A DNA stretch of 64,000 nucleotides. Source: Jacaranda mimosifolia (lineage: Eukaryota > Streptophyta > Magnoliopsida > Lamiales > Bignoniaceae). This document shows, one piece after another, positions 23,368-36,317 of this stretch. The notes below the pieces were generated by a model that saw only the letters and a list, made by a program, of their open reading frames with translations, had not been told where the DNA came from and did no database searches. The stretch covers positions 6,428,507 to 6,492,506 of the forward strand of contig CM032121.1 of assembly GCA_018894105.1 (NCBI GenBank), written 5' to 3'. A program made the translations under genes and the position numbers. Every line of letters starts with the position of its first letter. The stretch's first letter is position 1.

Positions 23368-25312
23368 GCGTATGTCAAATCTTTCATAATTTTGTACAAG
23401 TGTTTGAAACCTGCTACCAACTTTATTTTTACTAATCTATCCTTGTTAAAAGATTTTGTTCCCAATATATCCATTCCTAAAACATGAGGGCAATTTTGAT
23501 ATTTTGAAACAAATGCAATCATCAATAAGGGATAATCCCCCGAGAGCCAATACAAGAATAGTACCTAATTGAATATGAGGTATGTGTTTCAAAACAGTAC
23601 TTGAAGCATGACCCAATCTCATGTGCCAAAGGGAAAAATTACAAGAAGAAGCTGCATTATCATGAATTTGACTAACAGGTGAGGAGTGATTGATTTTACA
23701 AGAAGCATCAAAGTTGAGGAAAGAAGAGGCATCAAGGACATACAGTCTTCCTATGGCTTTCCCAACAGCAAGGGTTTCTTTACTCTTTAGGTCCTGCAAA
23801 ATGAATCAGTTGGGGTAAAATATAAAACGAACTTGAGCATCATTTGTCAACTTGTTAACGGATAAAAGATTGAATTTGAATTCTGGAATGTGATGTACAT
23901 CAAGGAGGTTAATTTTATTGTTCAAATGATGAGTTCCGACATGGTGAACCATCTTAATGGTTCGATCAGACAGATAAACTGGAGTAGGTTTGGTGGTGAG
24001 TTTGTATGTGGTCAAGAGGTTTAAACTGGTACATATGTGGCTAGAGGCACCCGTAACTATGCAAGAACCGTTCTCAACATGACCAAGTGCACTTAAAGCA
24101 AAATGGATAGACGAACCTGCAAAGTCATTCAAGTGAGCAAAGTTGACCTGATTTTCACAAGCTGGTTGTCTTCCTTTCATGATTTTTGCCATTTCCTGCT
24201 GTATGATATCTGTCAACGTAGAAGTCTAGTCAACTGTCTTGGAAGTACTGTTCCTTTCACTTTGAAGATCCAGAGGTGTCTCAACACAACCAGCAACCTG
24301 TGTTTCCTGATTCAGATATCTCTTTTCTCTAAGTTCCTTGTACCAATCAGGATAGCCATGCAGTTTAAAATAGCTCTTCTTAAGATGGCCATGTTTTCCA
24401 CAATGTGAGCAATGCTTTTCATTCCCTTTCTTAGCATCCTTTTTGTAACTCTGTCTACTATTCCCATCTCTTTTAGCATGCGAGTAGTTCTTTGTCATCA
24501 TAGCTACATTTTCCACTATTTCAGTGTATGAAGTGTGCACTTCCCTCTGCTTTTCAACCCTAACAAGGATTTGATTTCTCACATGATCATATGTATCATT
24601 TAAACCCATCAGAAATTGTATCAAACGGTTAAAGGAATTCGCATCAGCCACCGCCTTTGCTGCACCGCAAGAGCACTCAGGAATAGGCATCAAAGTATTC
24701 AATTCATCCCATAATTTCTTCAACTTAGTGTAATACTGAACAACAGTCATAATACCTTGGTTGATCGAGTTGATTCAACATTGCAATTGATATGATACAA
24801 AAGAGGTCCATTGCGTTCACCATACCTCTCGCTGATTTCTTCCTACAGTTGTTTGGAGGAAGTTGTGTACAGGAAGGCTTCAACGATGTCTTTGGATATG
24901 GAGTTGAGTATCCAAGACGTCACCATGCAATCCACTCGGATCCATTGTTCATAAGCAGTAGATTCCTTGCTTGGCATAGGGCAGTTGCCGTTGATAAATC
25001 CCAATTTCACCTTGGCTCCCAAGGTGATTTTTATCGCGCGGCTCCAGGACAGGAAATTGTTGCCTGTTAAAGGTGTAGTAACCAGCATCATTCCAGGGTG
25101 ATCTGATGACTGTAGGAAGAGAGGATCGCCATTTTCGAGCATCCTTGAAGCTCGATCGAAGTTCTGACTCATTCCAGTGTCTCCATTAGCTTCATCCATG
25201 GGCGCGATTCACATCGTTGGAGAAGAAAAGGAAAAAATGATCGCTGATCGATCGGAGATGATCGCAGTCAGTCGATTAACACCGGAACCACAAGAGCGTG
25301 GCTTCAATACCA
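23368..25312 (-). mobile_element. Copia retrotransposon 5' half: gag, protease, pre-integrase
   Basis: On the minus strand gag starts at ATG 25199 (MDEANGDTGM) with the Copia N-terminal gag motif LTGNNFLSWSRAI. It continues in another frame (YYTKLKKLWDELN, LMGLNDTYDHVRNQIL) to a zinc knuckle CSHCGKHGHLKKSYF at about 24380, where the last Cys is replaced. The protease region at about 24060 reads CIVTGASSHIC; the catalytic Asp of the usual D-S/T-G-A is missing. The gag-pre-integrase motif LWHMRLGHASS lies near 23620, and the integrase is cut off at about 23368. Frames are broken between segments, so it is dead. Reverse transcriptase and the 3' LTR are absent. Confidence 0.88.
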
Positions 25313-25523
25313 TGTTCAGCGAATGAGATTGCCATATCTAAGCCACAAGAGAAAAAATTCTGTATTCTTATTCTGTGTATTTCTGCCTGTCTATGCACAC
25401 ATATATATATATATATACACAGCTGCCCAGAACAGGGTTAGCTCTAACTAACTAAATAGATTAGTAAATGGTTAATTAATGCAATTAACTAACTAACCAA
25501 CTAACTGACTCAGCTAACTAACA
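25313..25523 (-). repeat. 5' LTR of the Copia remnant with primer-binding site
   Basis: On the minus strand a 211-bp LTR begins TGTTAGTTAGCTGAGTCAG at 25523 and ends CGCTGAACA at 25313. It is followed by TGGTATTGAAGCC (25300-25312), a diverged initiator tRNA-Met binding site. It contains an (AT)n run at about 25399-25415. No partner LTR exists in the window. Confidence 0.75.
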
Positions 25524-25528
25524 AACGG

Positions 25529-27448
25529 AAAAGGCATGAGAATAAAATACAAATGAGAAATATTGAACAATGGATGCTTCTCAAATACTTAATTTATCAT
25601 GAATAGTAATAAGCTAATAGCTTAGACTCCACTTTGTGCTAGCTGCCGCTGCAAAACTATATTGCTTGGTAATACTACAGTCCCAAAGAAATATGAAAAA
25701 AGAAAATCTTATCAATTTTCTTTTTGAGGGAGAAAAAAAAAAGGTATAGAAAATCTTTAATTCATTTCATATACAAAAAGATCTTCTTGGTGATTTCACT
25801 ACAGTAGAGAGCTCCTTGTAGTTGTAGAGCTAGTATCAATGGCTTGATTAATGAGCTTAACTACCTTAATTTAATTAACTGCAAATATTCCGACCTCAAA
25901 GAAAAATAAAAAAGGAGATAATAAAATATGCTGGTCAAGGGGAATTGGTCATTTTGCTCATTTATGTTGCAAATGGTCCAAGCAAAACCATATAATTAAT
26001 TATAATTCAATGAATCGTTCAAATAACTCTCTAATGCAAATAATTCAAATATTGTTTTTTCTTTCTTTTTTTTTTTTTTTTATGTCGTTGAATTGTCTAA
26101 ATTAATAATACGATTTAATTGGTCTATATAGACATGCATATTGTGTTGTCGTCTTTGCCAATTCGTTAAGAGCCCATAGTATATTACTTGATTTTTTTAT
26201 CCTATATTGGACTAGGCGCAATATATTGATCAATTGATCGACAGAATCATGGAGAATTTAGATGATTTTGTCGTCCACCCTTCTTTGATTTTGCAAGAAT
26301 AGATAGAATAAATGTATGGCACCCAATCTATCTAAGAATTTTATGTGTGTTTTTTATTATATTTCTATTTTAGTCTCTATAATTCATGATTTGATGGACC
26401 GATTAAATATGACAGGTCTTACCCCATTATCGATGTGAGTGAATGAGCCAGAGTATCACAACTTGATGTTCTCATACTTGATAATATGTCTTATAGGGTG
26501 ATTCTTAATTACATTGGTTGCAATACATTTTAGCTATTGATGAATTATAGAGGATTACTCGATAATATATAAGTTCAATCAATTCATAGTCTGATCGTGT
26601 TTCATCCAATTCATTCATAGATCAAATGTATTTCATCCAATCCATTCTAGAATTTTTAGGATTCTCTAATTATTTTTATTCTAGTCTCATCAATTGAATA
26701 TTAATGGCTTGGCCCCATTTAATGCGAATGCGTTCTTAGTGTTGACCATGATAAAGCTTTTAATTGAAAGAAAACCCATATATTGACCTAGAGCAGGGAA
26801 CGAACACAAATTCTAAAAGTTGAAAAGTTAGTTATATATAGTTTTGAAAGTGAAAATGAAATTGTATTTGAATATTTTGTTTAAAAATAATGCTTAAAAT
26901 TGTATAGGGAGACGAATATTGTGAGATTGGGATTTGAAATGAGAAATCTCTATAATATCTAATTAATAAACTTTTTTTCTCTTCATTTAATGAATGTAGG
27001 CTATTAATTGAAGTACTAGACTATCTTATATCTTATTATGATTTATTGTCTTGTATTTAATTTCTTGATTGGGTACAAAATAGTTTTGACAATTTGAAAA
27101 AAAGATAACTCGATAATTCTTGTAGTGTTAAAGCTATAGATAAGGTACCGATGATGATTCATATTGATATAATGAAAATAAAAATTCAAAAATATATATT
27201 GATGTAATGAAATGAAAGTAGAAGCACCTCACAATAGCAATGGTAGAACCTTCAAGATAATTTATTTCGTACGTTATATTTGATATAACTAAAATCTGCA
27301 ACTCACAAAATCAGACAAGTTGTATCTTTCACCTTCTTTAGCAAAAAATATAAAATAATATGTATTCTTATTTCCTTGAAAAAGCAGACAACAACTCAAA
27401 GTAATGAAAAATAATATATTCATTTTCACTGTCATATATGTTGGTCAT
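25529..27448 (+). repeat. Duplicate of the NLR-D upstream region, gene lost (module P, copy 2)
   Basis: From about 25570 the sequence tracks 9660-9700 and then 12480-14270, in the same order and orientation, up to the point where NLR-D would follow. In its place a hAT-like element sits at 27457, and then sequence of opposite orientation. No NLR coding sequence remains. No other gene is seen. Confidence 0.8.
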
Positions 27449-27456
27449 GATTTAGG

Positions 27457-28276
27457 TAGGGGTGTAAACGGATATTAAACGGATCGGATATACTATTTTC
27501 ATATTCGTATCCATTTAACTTTTTGAATATTTGAATATGGATACAGATTTGATGGATATTTAAAAATAATATCCAAATTCGTATCCGTTGAATATCGGTC
27601 GGATTCGGATATATCTATATTCGATTACAATTATTCAAATGCATTCATATTTTATTAAACTTATACGTATTCTAATCATTTTTTTATATTCATATTCAAT
27701 AATAATTATTTAGATATCCATTTACGAATATCCAAATACGTGAATCTATGAACCTATAACAAATATATATTTTAATTAATAGAAGGAACAATATAATTTA
27801 ATTAAAACGAGAGCAATCAAAGCAATAGCATAATTTCTCATTAATAATTGACTTTATAATTGATTATTAGTACTTATTAATAATAATAATGTCATTTAAG
27901 TATATTAATTACAAAATTAACCAACAATAATTATGTTGATTAACTTTATTCTTCAAGTTTTTCTCTATATTACAATAATTTTTTAAGTTTATTCTTTTTT
28001 CTTCCCAATTCTTCAATTATAATTTATATATATACATATATGGATTATGAGATTTTTATTGAAAAAGATAAATAATATATTATTTAATAAATATATATTT
28101 GGATCGGATATTAAGCAGATTGGATACGCATTTACCATATCTGTATCCATTTATAATTAGATATCTACTAATCGAATAAAGATAATATCCGCTTTAAACG
28201 GATGCGGATAAATTTTTTATAAACGGATACGAATGCGAATGGTAAATGAATTTTCGAATATCCATTTACAGCCCTA
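27457..28276. mobile_element. Non-autonomous hAT-like element, perfect 8-bp TSD
   Basis: It begins TAGGGGTGTAAACGGATATT and ends with near-complementary ATATCCATTTACAGCCCTA. The flanks are GATTTAGG at 27449-27456 and 28277-28284, an exact 8-bp duplication. Subterminal repeats of GGATACGAAT/ATCCGTATC type occur throughout. The 820-bp interior has no transposase. Same family as 429-1114 and 61491-62522. Confidence 0.88.
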
Positions 28277-29423
28277 GATTTAGGTATTATTTCAACCCAT
28301 GCCAGCCAAGAGTAGTATAGACATTCGATAGGCACATTAATTGAATTGATCGCTTTGTGGCGCTTCCTTCCAAAGAATAAGGCCCGGCCCAAGGAGAAGG
28401 AGAAGGAGAAGGAGAGGACATATATATGATGCATGGAGACCACTGTCGAATGTCTATACTCCTACCCGGCGAGATTATTAATTAATGGGTTGAAATAATA
28501 CCTAAATCATGACCAACACATAAGATAGTGAAAAATGAATATATTATTTTACATTGCTTTGAGTTGTTGTCTAGTTTGTTAAAGAAAATAAGAATACATA
28601 TTATTTTATATTTTTTGCTAAAGAACTTGGAAGTTACTGCTTGTCTGATTTTGTAAGTTGCAGATTTTAATCATATTAAATATAACGGACAAAATAAATC
28701 ATTCTGAAGGTTTTATCATTTCTATTGTCAGGTCCTTCTACTTTATTTTCATTACATCAATATAGAATTTTGAATTATTTTAGTTTTATTTTCATTGCAT
28801 ATCAACATGAATCATGAATACCTTATCTATAGCTTTCACTATAATTAAGAATAACCGAACTATCATTTTTACATAACATTAAAAGTATTCTATGCCTAAT
28901 CTTAACAAATAAATATAGAAATACAAAATAAACAAAAACTTCAATACGAAACAACAAATCATAGCAAGACTTAACATAGTGATACTAAAGTTAGAAAGGA
29001 TCTTGGTTGAAGTCATCGTCTCAAAGTTTATTTGCACATGGAAAATACCTAGTACATATGACTTACATAATAAGTTTTATTTTTTAAAGTTCTTCTTTCT
29101 AAATAAATATTACATTAGTCGTTATTTCAAAATTTACATATCTTTTAGGAAGTTAAAGCTTTTTAGAGATAAGTATGAATTTGTCATATTCCTATTATTT
29201 AAAGAATTATGATTTTGAGAAACCTATAAATAGGCCCACTATATATGTTACTTGTCACATACAACTTGAAAAATATTTTTTTTTTGGTTTCTTTTTTATG
29301 AGAAAGACTCTTCTTTTCAACATAGTTTTAAAGCTTGTTGTGAATAAGCTTTTTTTTATTTAAGTTATTTGCACAATAATTTATTTTTTTCCATTTCGTT
29401 CCTTCAGTATTTTACCCACTGCA
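28277..29423 (-). repeat. Inverted orphan NLR upstream region (module P, copy 3)
   Basis: 28430-29420 read on the minus strand matches the upstream region of NLR-B (39890-41250) and NLR-D. 28277-28329 still belongs to the plus-oriented copy 2. The centre 28330-28425 contains the counterpart of 39805-39870 (gaattgatcgctttgtgg) and a short (GGAGAA)n run at about 28395-28418. No NLR body follows on either side. Short open frames at 28168-28443 and 28979-29363 are not considered genes. Confidence 0.75.
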
Positions 29424-31838
29424 TGTAATACCCCAAGTCTTTATATAAGTTATTATAATATAGATACGATATTGGATGGTAGAAATTATGGAGTAAATTT
29501 TTTTATTTTGATTTTTCACTAATATTATTGGGTTGCTCTTCTCCTAGAATTTGAGCATGCAAATTTATTTGGGACTCGATCAATATTTAAGGGATTTTAA
29601 TAGAAAATAATTATGAGATCCTAATTTTGGTACTCAGTTTGATTTTATTTGCAATTCCAAAGATATACATTTTAGATTTTTTAGGATTGCTTGGTGATGA
29701 TTGAAGATGTATAATTTATTAGGACAATTATTTGATGGAACTTTATTTATGGAGTTTTATATTAATAGTTAAGTTAGTTGCTCAATGGATATCAATTTTG
29801 GAGCTAAAAATTAGTCTTTCATTCAAGGTTATTTGACTTGGGCCATAATTATATGAATCGTATGTGAATAAACATTAGAGGTAGACAAATTATGTTTAAA
29901 AGATTGGGTTTCTTTTGGGAATTGACAATATGATATGGGCCCTGATTATATTTTTATAAAGGAACTATTAATATTTGGTCCACATCTTGTTAGATGTATT
30001 AAGCCCAATCTATTTAGTTTATTTTAAGTTATGATTAAGCCCATAAATAGTGTAGAAAATAAGCCCACAAATTATTATGAAGTAATTACGCATTTAGGTC
30101 AATGATTATCAAGTTAAAGATGAATAAAACTTATTTTTATGGAATTTTCGGATTTATGGATAGATGGATAATTCTAGAGGTCTTCCCATCATTTTAGAAC
30201 TCTATTTGGATAGTTTTTGACCCCCATAAGGTATCTAGTCATGTTGGTTAGCTAAAACAAAGTAAATATAGGTGATATGCAATCCTAGAACCTTAATTTT
30301 TGTTCCTCTTTACTCTCATGCGAAAATTCATTAATATTTCATATTCTTGCAATTACTAACCTATGACAACAGCTAGACAGAGTCTAAAATAACTAGAATC
30401 CTGAGAAGTTAAGATTTTACAACTATCTCTATGGTTTTCAGTTATCATTATCTTGGATTGAGATCCGATCAAATATGAGGAGTTAGAATTAGAGTGACCT
30501 TCTTATCTCAATAAGATATGAATTCTAGTTTATCTGGAATACTTAGCCAAGTAGTATAAATACATCTATATTAGGAAATAGAGAAGCCAATACGCAAAGG
30601 TGAGAAAAATATCAATTTTCTATTGTTCTTCAGAAGATTCGTAGGAAATTTATTCTTGGATACTAACATGCTATTGTTTCTGTCGTAGAATTAGGGGAGA
30701 AGGCTTAAGTGGTAGATCAAATCTGAAGGAAACTTTGGGTTTTAAGATTTTGGTGTAAGTAAATCTCTATTCTTCTTCTATTGAAAATGTTTTCTGTACG
30801 AATGATTTATGCATAAAAAATAAATGATATGTTCTTTTATTAAACTTTTAGATCTAAAGGTATTTATTGTAGAATTTTCTATCTGCAAATATTTAACTAT
30901 TTATAAGATTTTCCTGCATGCATAAAACTTATTTTTTTTAGGATTTGAGCATGTAAAATAAAATCTTTCTGAACACTTGCACAAGCTATAGTACTTTTTG
31001 TCGAAATAAATAATAAAAATGATCTATGCTCTGAATAATCAAGAAACTGTCGGTAGGAACGAGTTTCATAACTGTGCTACGGGGTTACAGTAGCAAAGAT
31101 TTCTGAAGCCCTTTAACGGCGTTGTAGTTAAGATTTTTGAAGCCACTTAACCGCGTTGTAGTTAAGAATTCTGAAGCCACTTAATGGCGTTGTAGTTAAG
31201 ATCTTGGCCAAGATAACCGATTAGAATCCGAAAGTTCATGAGCATGGTTAATTAATGAATTGAAAGTTTCTGATAAGTTGTGTAACTTCTGTTCTGAATT
31301 ACTCTGAAAGTATGTCTTGAAATTCTGATAAGATATTTCTTGAATTTTTGCACATTAATTGTTATACTTCTGAAAACGAATACTTTTATATTAATTGTTA
31401 TATTTTTGCAAAGTGAATATTTTTGTTTTCCATAATTTTTCATGATATTTATACTTGCTCAAATCCGATAGAAAGAGAAAGGAGATTTATTTACTGAGCT
31501 GAGTGTCGCTCATAAGATATAAATTCACCATTTTGTAGATAACCTAGTTCAGGACGAGAAAGATAAGCAGTATTGGGAATGGCGAGAAGAGAGTGGTATT
31601 TTTTTATATAGGTTTTATATGATGTTTAAGTTGGTTAGGAAATTTTCTTTGAAGTTTTGGGTTCTTGAGTTTGATTGTAAGAAAAGTATTTAATTATTCA
31701 TTTGAGACGATCTATTTTTGAATTATTTAAATAAAATTGTGGGAATTCGGTAAGCTCTGTTGGATTTGAGGCTTAGTGTCTCTAAGTCTTTGGGTTTAGG
31801 GACACTGCCGTGTTATTTCCCGGATTTGGGGCGTGACA
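29424..31838. mobile_element. Solo LTR, 2.4 kb, Ty3/gypsy-like ends
   Basis: Starts TGTAATACCCCAAG and ends TTTGGGGCGTGACA. The 5-bp flanks CTGCA (29419-29423) and TTGCA (31839-31843) differ at one base. No internal coding or second LTR is present. Its body is related, in reverse orientation, to 42090-43380. No gene inside is supported. Confidence 0.8.
31105..31206. repeat. 34-bp minisatellite, three units, inside the solo LTR
   Basis: Units start gaagcc at 31105, 31139 and 31173 and share TTAA.GGCGTTGTAGTTAAGA. A diverged reverse-complement version lies at about 42690-42860 in the related LTR fragment. Confidence 0.85.
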
Positions 31839-32093
31839 TTGCACCACATAGTTAGCTTCAATTGATAACCTATAGTCATGGAACGAAAAGAAAAATAATT
31901 TGTTAATCAAATCTGAGGAGTACAAAGATTTCTAGATTTTAAATTTTAATCTAACGACACCTATCTCCCTTAATCACTCAAAAACCCAACCCAATTTTAA
32001 GGATGAAGCAGAGGACATCTAAAAATTATTTAGGGGCTACGACGCCCTTTTTGGACATCCAAATAGTGTACTTTTTAATATATTTTTTCTATA
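31839..32093. other. Short spacer related to the NLR-B upstream region
   Basis: 31870-31905 (gaacgaaaagaaaaataatttgttaat) matches 41250-41278 upstream of NLR-B, continuing module P past the solo LTR. No gene is seen. Confidence 0.5.
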
Positions 32094-32960
32094 ATGATCT
32101 CTACATATAATATCCTCTTGGTTGCACCTAAATCCTTCATCTCAAATTTTTTTCTGAACAAAGCTTCCAACAAGTTGAATTTAGACAAGCTTCTAGAGGC
32201 AATCAACATATCATCAACGTACATAGCAAGTACACAAAAGTCCTATCACCACATTTTCCATGATTCACCCGGCTATTATATGTGCTCCTAGTGTATCTAC
32301 CTTTTGAAATAAAAGCATAAAACCTTTTATAACATTTCCTAGGGGATTGTTTCAAAGCAACAAAAGATTTTTCAAAAGGCATAGCTAGTCTTTTGTCTTT
32401 GGAATAAATAATCACTCTAGTTGACATGTATAAATCTACTCCAACTCTCATACAAAAAATGCAGCATTAACTTCTATCTGCTCCAACTCCATATCAAACA
32501 AAGCTATCATAGCAAGCAACACATAATGGAAGTGTGTTTCACCATCAGAGAGAGCTCATCACGAAGGCTAATTTCCCCTATCTGTTTAAAACTCTTCACA
32601 ACCAAACGTACCTCATAGCAAGGATCTCAACCGCTAGGATTCCTATCTTGGTGTGGCCAAATTGCTGTAGATGTTTGATATGTCTTCTCCCTCTATGTTA
32701 GACAAGATGATAAACCAATGGTAACACATTTTACTATCATTGTTCCAATATTACTAGGCTTTCTCCAGCTACCACCTGTTGTCTATCAAGCACTGAAGCT
32801 GTCTTGGAGACTTCTTGTAGAGTGTCAATCTCTAACTCCACCTGCTCTGCAATTCCATTGTAATTGCTCTTACCATGTTGTTCCTTCCTCATTATAGCAG
32901 AGTTATCAAATGTTACATCTCTACTATAATAAGCTTGAAGCATGTGTCATTACTGCACCA
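32094..32960 (-). mobile_element. Copia reverse-transcriptase remnant
   Basis: On the minus strand, 32943-32737 reads AYYSRDVTFDNSA and VELEIDTLQ, the linker before the Copia RT. About 32610-32430 reads KSFKQIGEISLRDELSLMVKH and ALFDMELEQIEVNAAF. About 32400-32300 reads FEKSFVALKQSPRKCYKRF. 32220-32094 reads YVDDMLIASRSLSKFN and FEMKDLGATKR, with the YVDD catalytic signature. Frames change between pieces and segments are missing. No LTRs are recognised. It is a third Copia relic, distinct from the other two. Confidence 0.8.
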
Positions 32961-33440
32961 CAATCAATAACCTTTAGTTCGATATGCATATATAAGAAAT
33001 ATATACTTGTCGCCGTCAGATTTTTAACTTTTACTTTCAAGAGTACATAGAATTTAGCTAGCAACTGGGCTTCTTTGGTGTTTTAACTTTTGCTTTTAAG
33101 AATTTTTATTTGAAATTTTGTATTTATTCTATTTGATATTAAAATTCTAAAAACAACTTAAAACATGAAGAAGGTGGGAAAATAGAAAAGAGATGAAGAA
33201 AAATGTTGATATTTTTCTGTCCATAACTTTATTACATTCTCAGTGTTTTATTGGTCTAAATTTTGAATAAGGGTAAATGGAAAACATTTTGAAATAAGTG
33301 TATTTTATAAAGTAAGAATTTACTTAGTTAAACTATTATTTATGTTTTGAACAAACATTAGTTCTGATTCTTAAATACTTCATTTTATCATTTGTATTGT
33401 TTGATCTTTTTCCTAATTTATTCCATGCAAATATTTTAAA
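32961..33440. other. Spacer, nothing recognised
   Basis: AT-rich sequence without a recognisable gene, terminal repeat or similarity to the NLR modules by eye. Its last nine bases are the left TSD of the next element. Confidence 0.4.
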
Positions 33441-33740
33441 GGGTTAATTGCAGTCAGGCCCCAACCTATAGCCTCCTTTGCACATTACCCCCCAACCGTT
33501 GTCGATGTGCAATTTTACCACCTAAACTAGTTAAAATGTCCACTGACACCACATTTGCTCATTTCCGGTGGAATTTAACAAGAATATTCCATTTCCTTCA
33601 GCCCACATGCCCAATGCTCATTGGTCAGATTCCACCAGAAATGAGCAAATATAGTTCAAGTGGTAAAATTGCACATCGACAACGGTTGGGGGGCAATGTG
33701 CAAAGGAGGCCATAGTTTGTGGGCTGACTGCAATAAATTC
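33441..33740. mobile_element. 300-bp MULE-type foldback MITE, perfect 9-bp TSD
   Basis: The arms pair over roughly 100 bp or more: left TTAATTGCAGTCAGGCCCCA and TTGCACATTACCCCCCAACC, and right GGTTGGGGGGCAATGTGCAA and GGGCTGACTGCAATAAATTC. TSDs TATTTTAAA lie at 33432-33440 and 33741-33749. A 9-bp TSD with long terminal inverted repeats points to Mutator-like origin. No coding sequence. Confidence 0.88.
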
Positions 33741-33959
33741 TATTTTAAATATCTACCACTTTCCAAATCAAATTTTGATATCACGATATGATCGCAACAA
33801 GATCAAAATTTTGCTAATTAATCATATTTTTGCTAATTAATAGAACATTTTATGTTATTTAGATTGCGACTAAAAATTTTTATACTAATAAAAATTATGA
33901 AAAGATATAGTGATTTCTTCCATTTTGTATGAAGACAAAAATATGCCTATTCAATGAAA

Positions 33960-35700
33960 ATGTTACCATTTAATACATATGGATTAGTGGTAAATCAATT
34001 AAATTAAATTTATGTCTATTACCATATTTATTATGTTCTTCTACTTACCAAATGTATATACATAAAGTATATGTACATTATATTTACTACATGCATTATT
34101 ACAATTAAATTTATTTTAAAGTAAACTCATAAAAAATTCACTAAATCAATTCTATCATTTTTTTTTCATTTTATCTTATATATATTCATTAAATGCAATA
34201 TATCATATTTATAAAAATACAAATAGCTAGCGTATATCAACAATTATATTTCACTAGATAAAATATTCCATCAATCATATGTCACCGTTTATATCATACG
34301 AATTAATATATCCACTAAATATATAGTATTTATTCTAATAGTCAATGTTATTTCTTATATATTGTTATATTCCATTAATCATGTGCCACCATTCATATCC
34401 AACAAAGATATCCATTAAACACATAGTATCTAATCTAACAATAAAAAATCTTGATTCTTATATATTGTTAAATTTTAAATATTTAATAAAATAGAATTAT
34501 TTATTTCAAACAATGAATACATCATGATTTTGTGTGTGTGTGTGTGTGTATATTGTATATATAATGTTAATGGGTAATTTAATTCAAACTTTATATACAT
34601 CAAATGTAGATACATCTCATCTTATCTTATCTAATCTTTCTTTATATAAGTATGAATAGGTAGTGTATCAACAAATACATTGCACGTACTAGATAGAATA
34701 TTATATTGATCCGTGCTCGACTATTCATGTCCTACGAAGCATAAATTTACTAAAATACATAGTATCTAACAGTCTAAACTCTTTATTTCTTATATATTCT
34801 TAAATGTTAAACTTTTAATAAGAAAAAACTATTTATTCCAAACAATGAATTGCATTTAATAAATTCATGCATATTAATATGCAACTTGATTCATGAATCT
34901 AGCTTTACATTTAATTAATATTTGATTCTTTATGAACAATATATAAAGCCTAAATAACAAATAAGTTAAATTTATGTATATAAACTACATTTATTATGCC
35001 TTTCTACTTACCGAATGTATATACATCAAATTTATACATTATATTTAATACCTACATTACAACTTATGTTTATTTTAAATTGAAGTCATAAAAATTTACT
35101 AGTTCAATTTTTTCAATGTTTTCATCTTAACAAATATATGTTCATTAAATGTGTGTGTATCACATTTTAAAAGCAGAGATCGATAGCATATCAACAAATA
35201 TATTCCATTAATTATGTAGAACTATTCATATCCTATGAATATATGGATATCCAATAAATATATCAGTGTATAATCTAACAATCAAATGTCTTTTTTTCTT
35301 ATACATTATTATATTTCATTAATCATGTGCCATGCCATTCATATACTACGAATATATCCACCAAGCATATAATATCTAATCTAATAGTCAAAAGTGTTTA
35401 TTAATTACTTATATATTGTTACATGTTAAATATTTAATAAAATAGAATTATTATTCAAACAATGTTACAGCATGATTCATGTATATATTATGTTAATAGG
35501 TAATTCAATTCAAACTTTATATACATCAAATATAAGTACATCTCATCCTATCTTACTTTATAAAGTACGAATAGGTAGTGTTGTAGCAAAAACACTTTAC
35601 TAGACAAAATATTATGACAGCCCAAATTCAACCGTTCATATCTGCAAAGTATATACTCACTGAATATATAGTGTGCATGAAATATGTAGTTAATCAACTT
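33960..35700. repeat. AT-rich higher-order tandem repeat region
   Basis: About 33990-34680 is repeated at 34950-35600 (offset roughly 930-960 bp): shared blocks include ttctacttaccaaatgtatataca, ttaatcatgtgcca..ccattcatat and caaactttatatacatcaaat. Within each copy shorter units recur, with words such as tatattgttatattccattaat and aatagaattatttattcaaacaatga. A (TG)n run lies at about 34533-34549. Copies are diverged, so it is old and satellite-like. No gene is recognised here or in 33750-33960. Confidence 0.65.
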
Positions 35701-35939
35701 TTAAAGATAAACTTTATTGTAGTGGAATAATCATTATCTCATAACATTCATTCATTTTGAAGAAAAATGAATATTAATTTCATCAAAATTATAACACGTA
35801 CAATTGCAAATACAATTGATAAGTTACGTGCAATGTGCGTACACCTTCCTAGCTACTGTTATAAAAGTACCTGAACTTGGAAACACAACACAATAGTAAT
35901 AAGAAATTAAGTTCAGAATACCTTAGATAATTAAGTTAA

Positions 35940-36317
35940 CAAATAGCCACTTAATATTTATATTAAGTCTTTCAGTACAAGGACAACAAGAGTAACAGAT
36001 GAAATTCTGGAAGATGAAGTAGCACAAGTACTAGAAAAAAGCAATTCAAGAGCCAGCAGAGGATCTTTCTTCATGGCTGCCAAGGTCAGACTGTTGGAGC
36101 TTGAGGAAATATTGTCATTATTCCTGTCAGACGGGAAAGAAATAACAAACATTTATGGCGGTATCTTATTTTCTCAAATAACTATCATGAAAAATGAGGT
36201 GGGAAAAGAATACTCTGCTGATGCTCCATTTTTAATTTCTAAATACCGAAAACCAACTATTTTTCTGAACAAAAAAAGTGTAGATTATGAGGAGCTGTGA
36301 GGTCTTACATTTGTTGT
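35940..36317 (-). other. NLR-B 3' flank with a small conserved frame
   Basis: A minus-strand open frame of 64 codons (35958-36152; MFVISFPSDRNNDN..., with a leucine/serine-rich tail) overlaps the block shared with the NLR-A 3' flank (3390-3460). The protein reading is not preserved in NLR-A, so this is more likely 3' untranslated sequence than an exon. A spliced alternative C terminus for NLR-B cannot be excluded. Confidence 0.3.
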
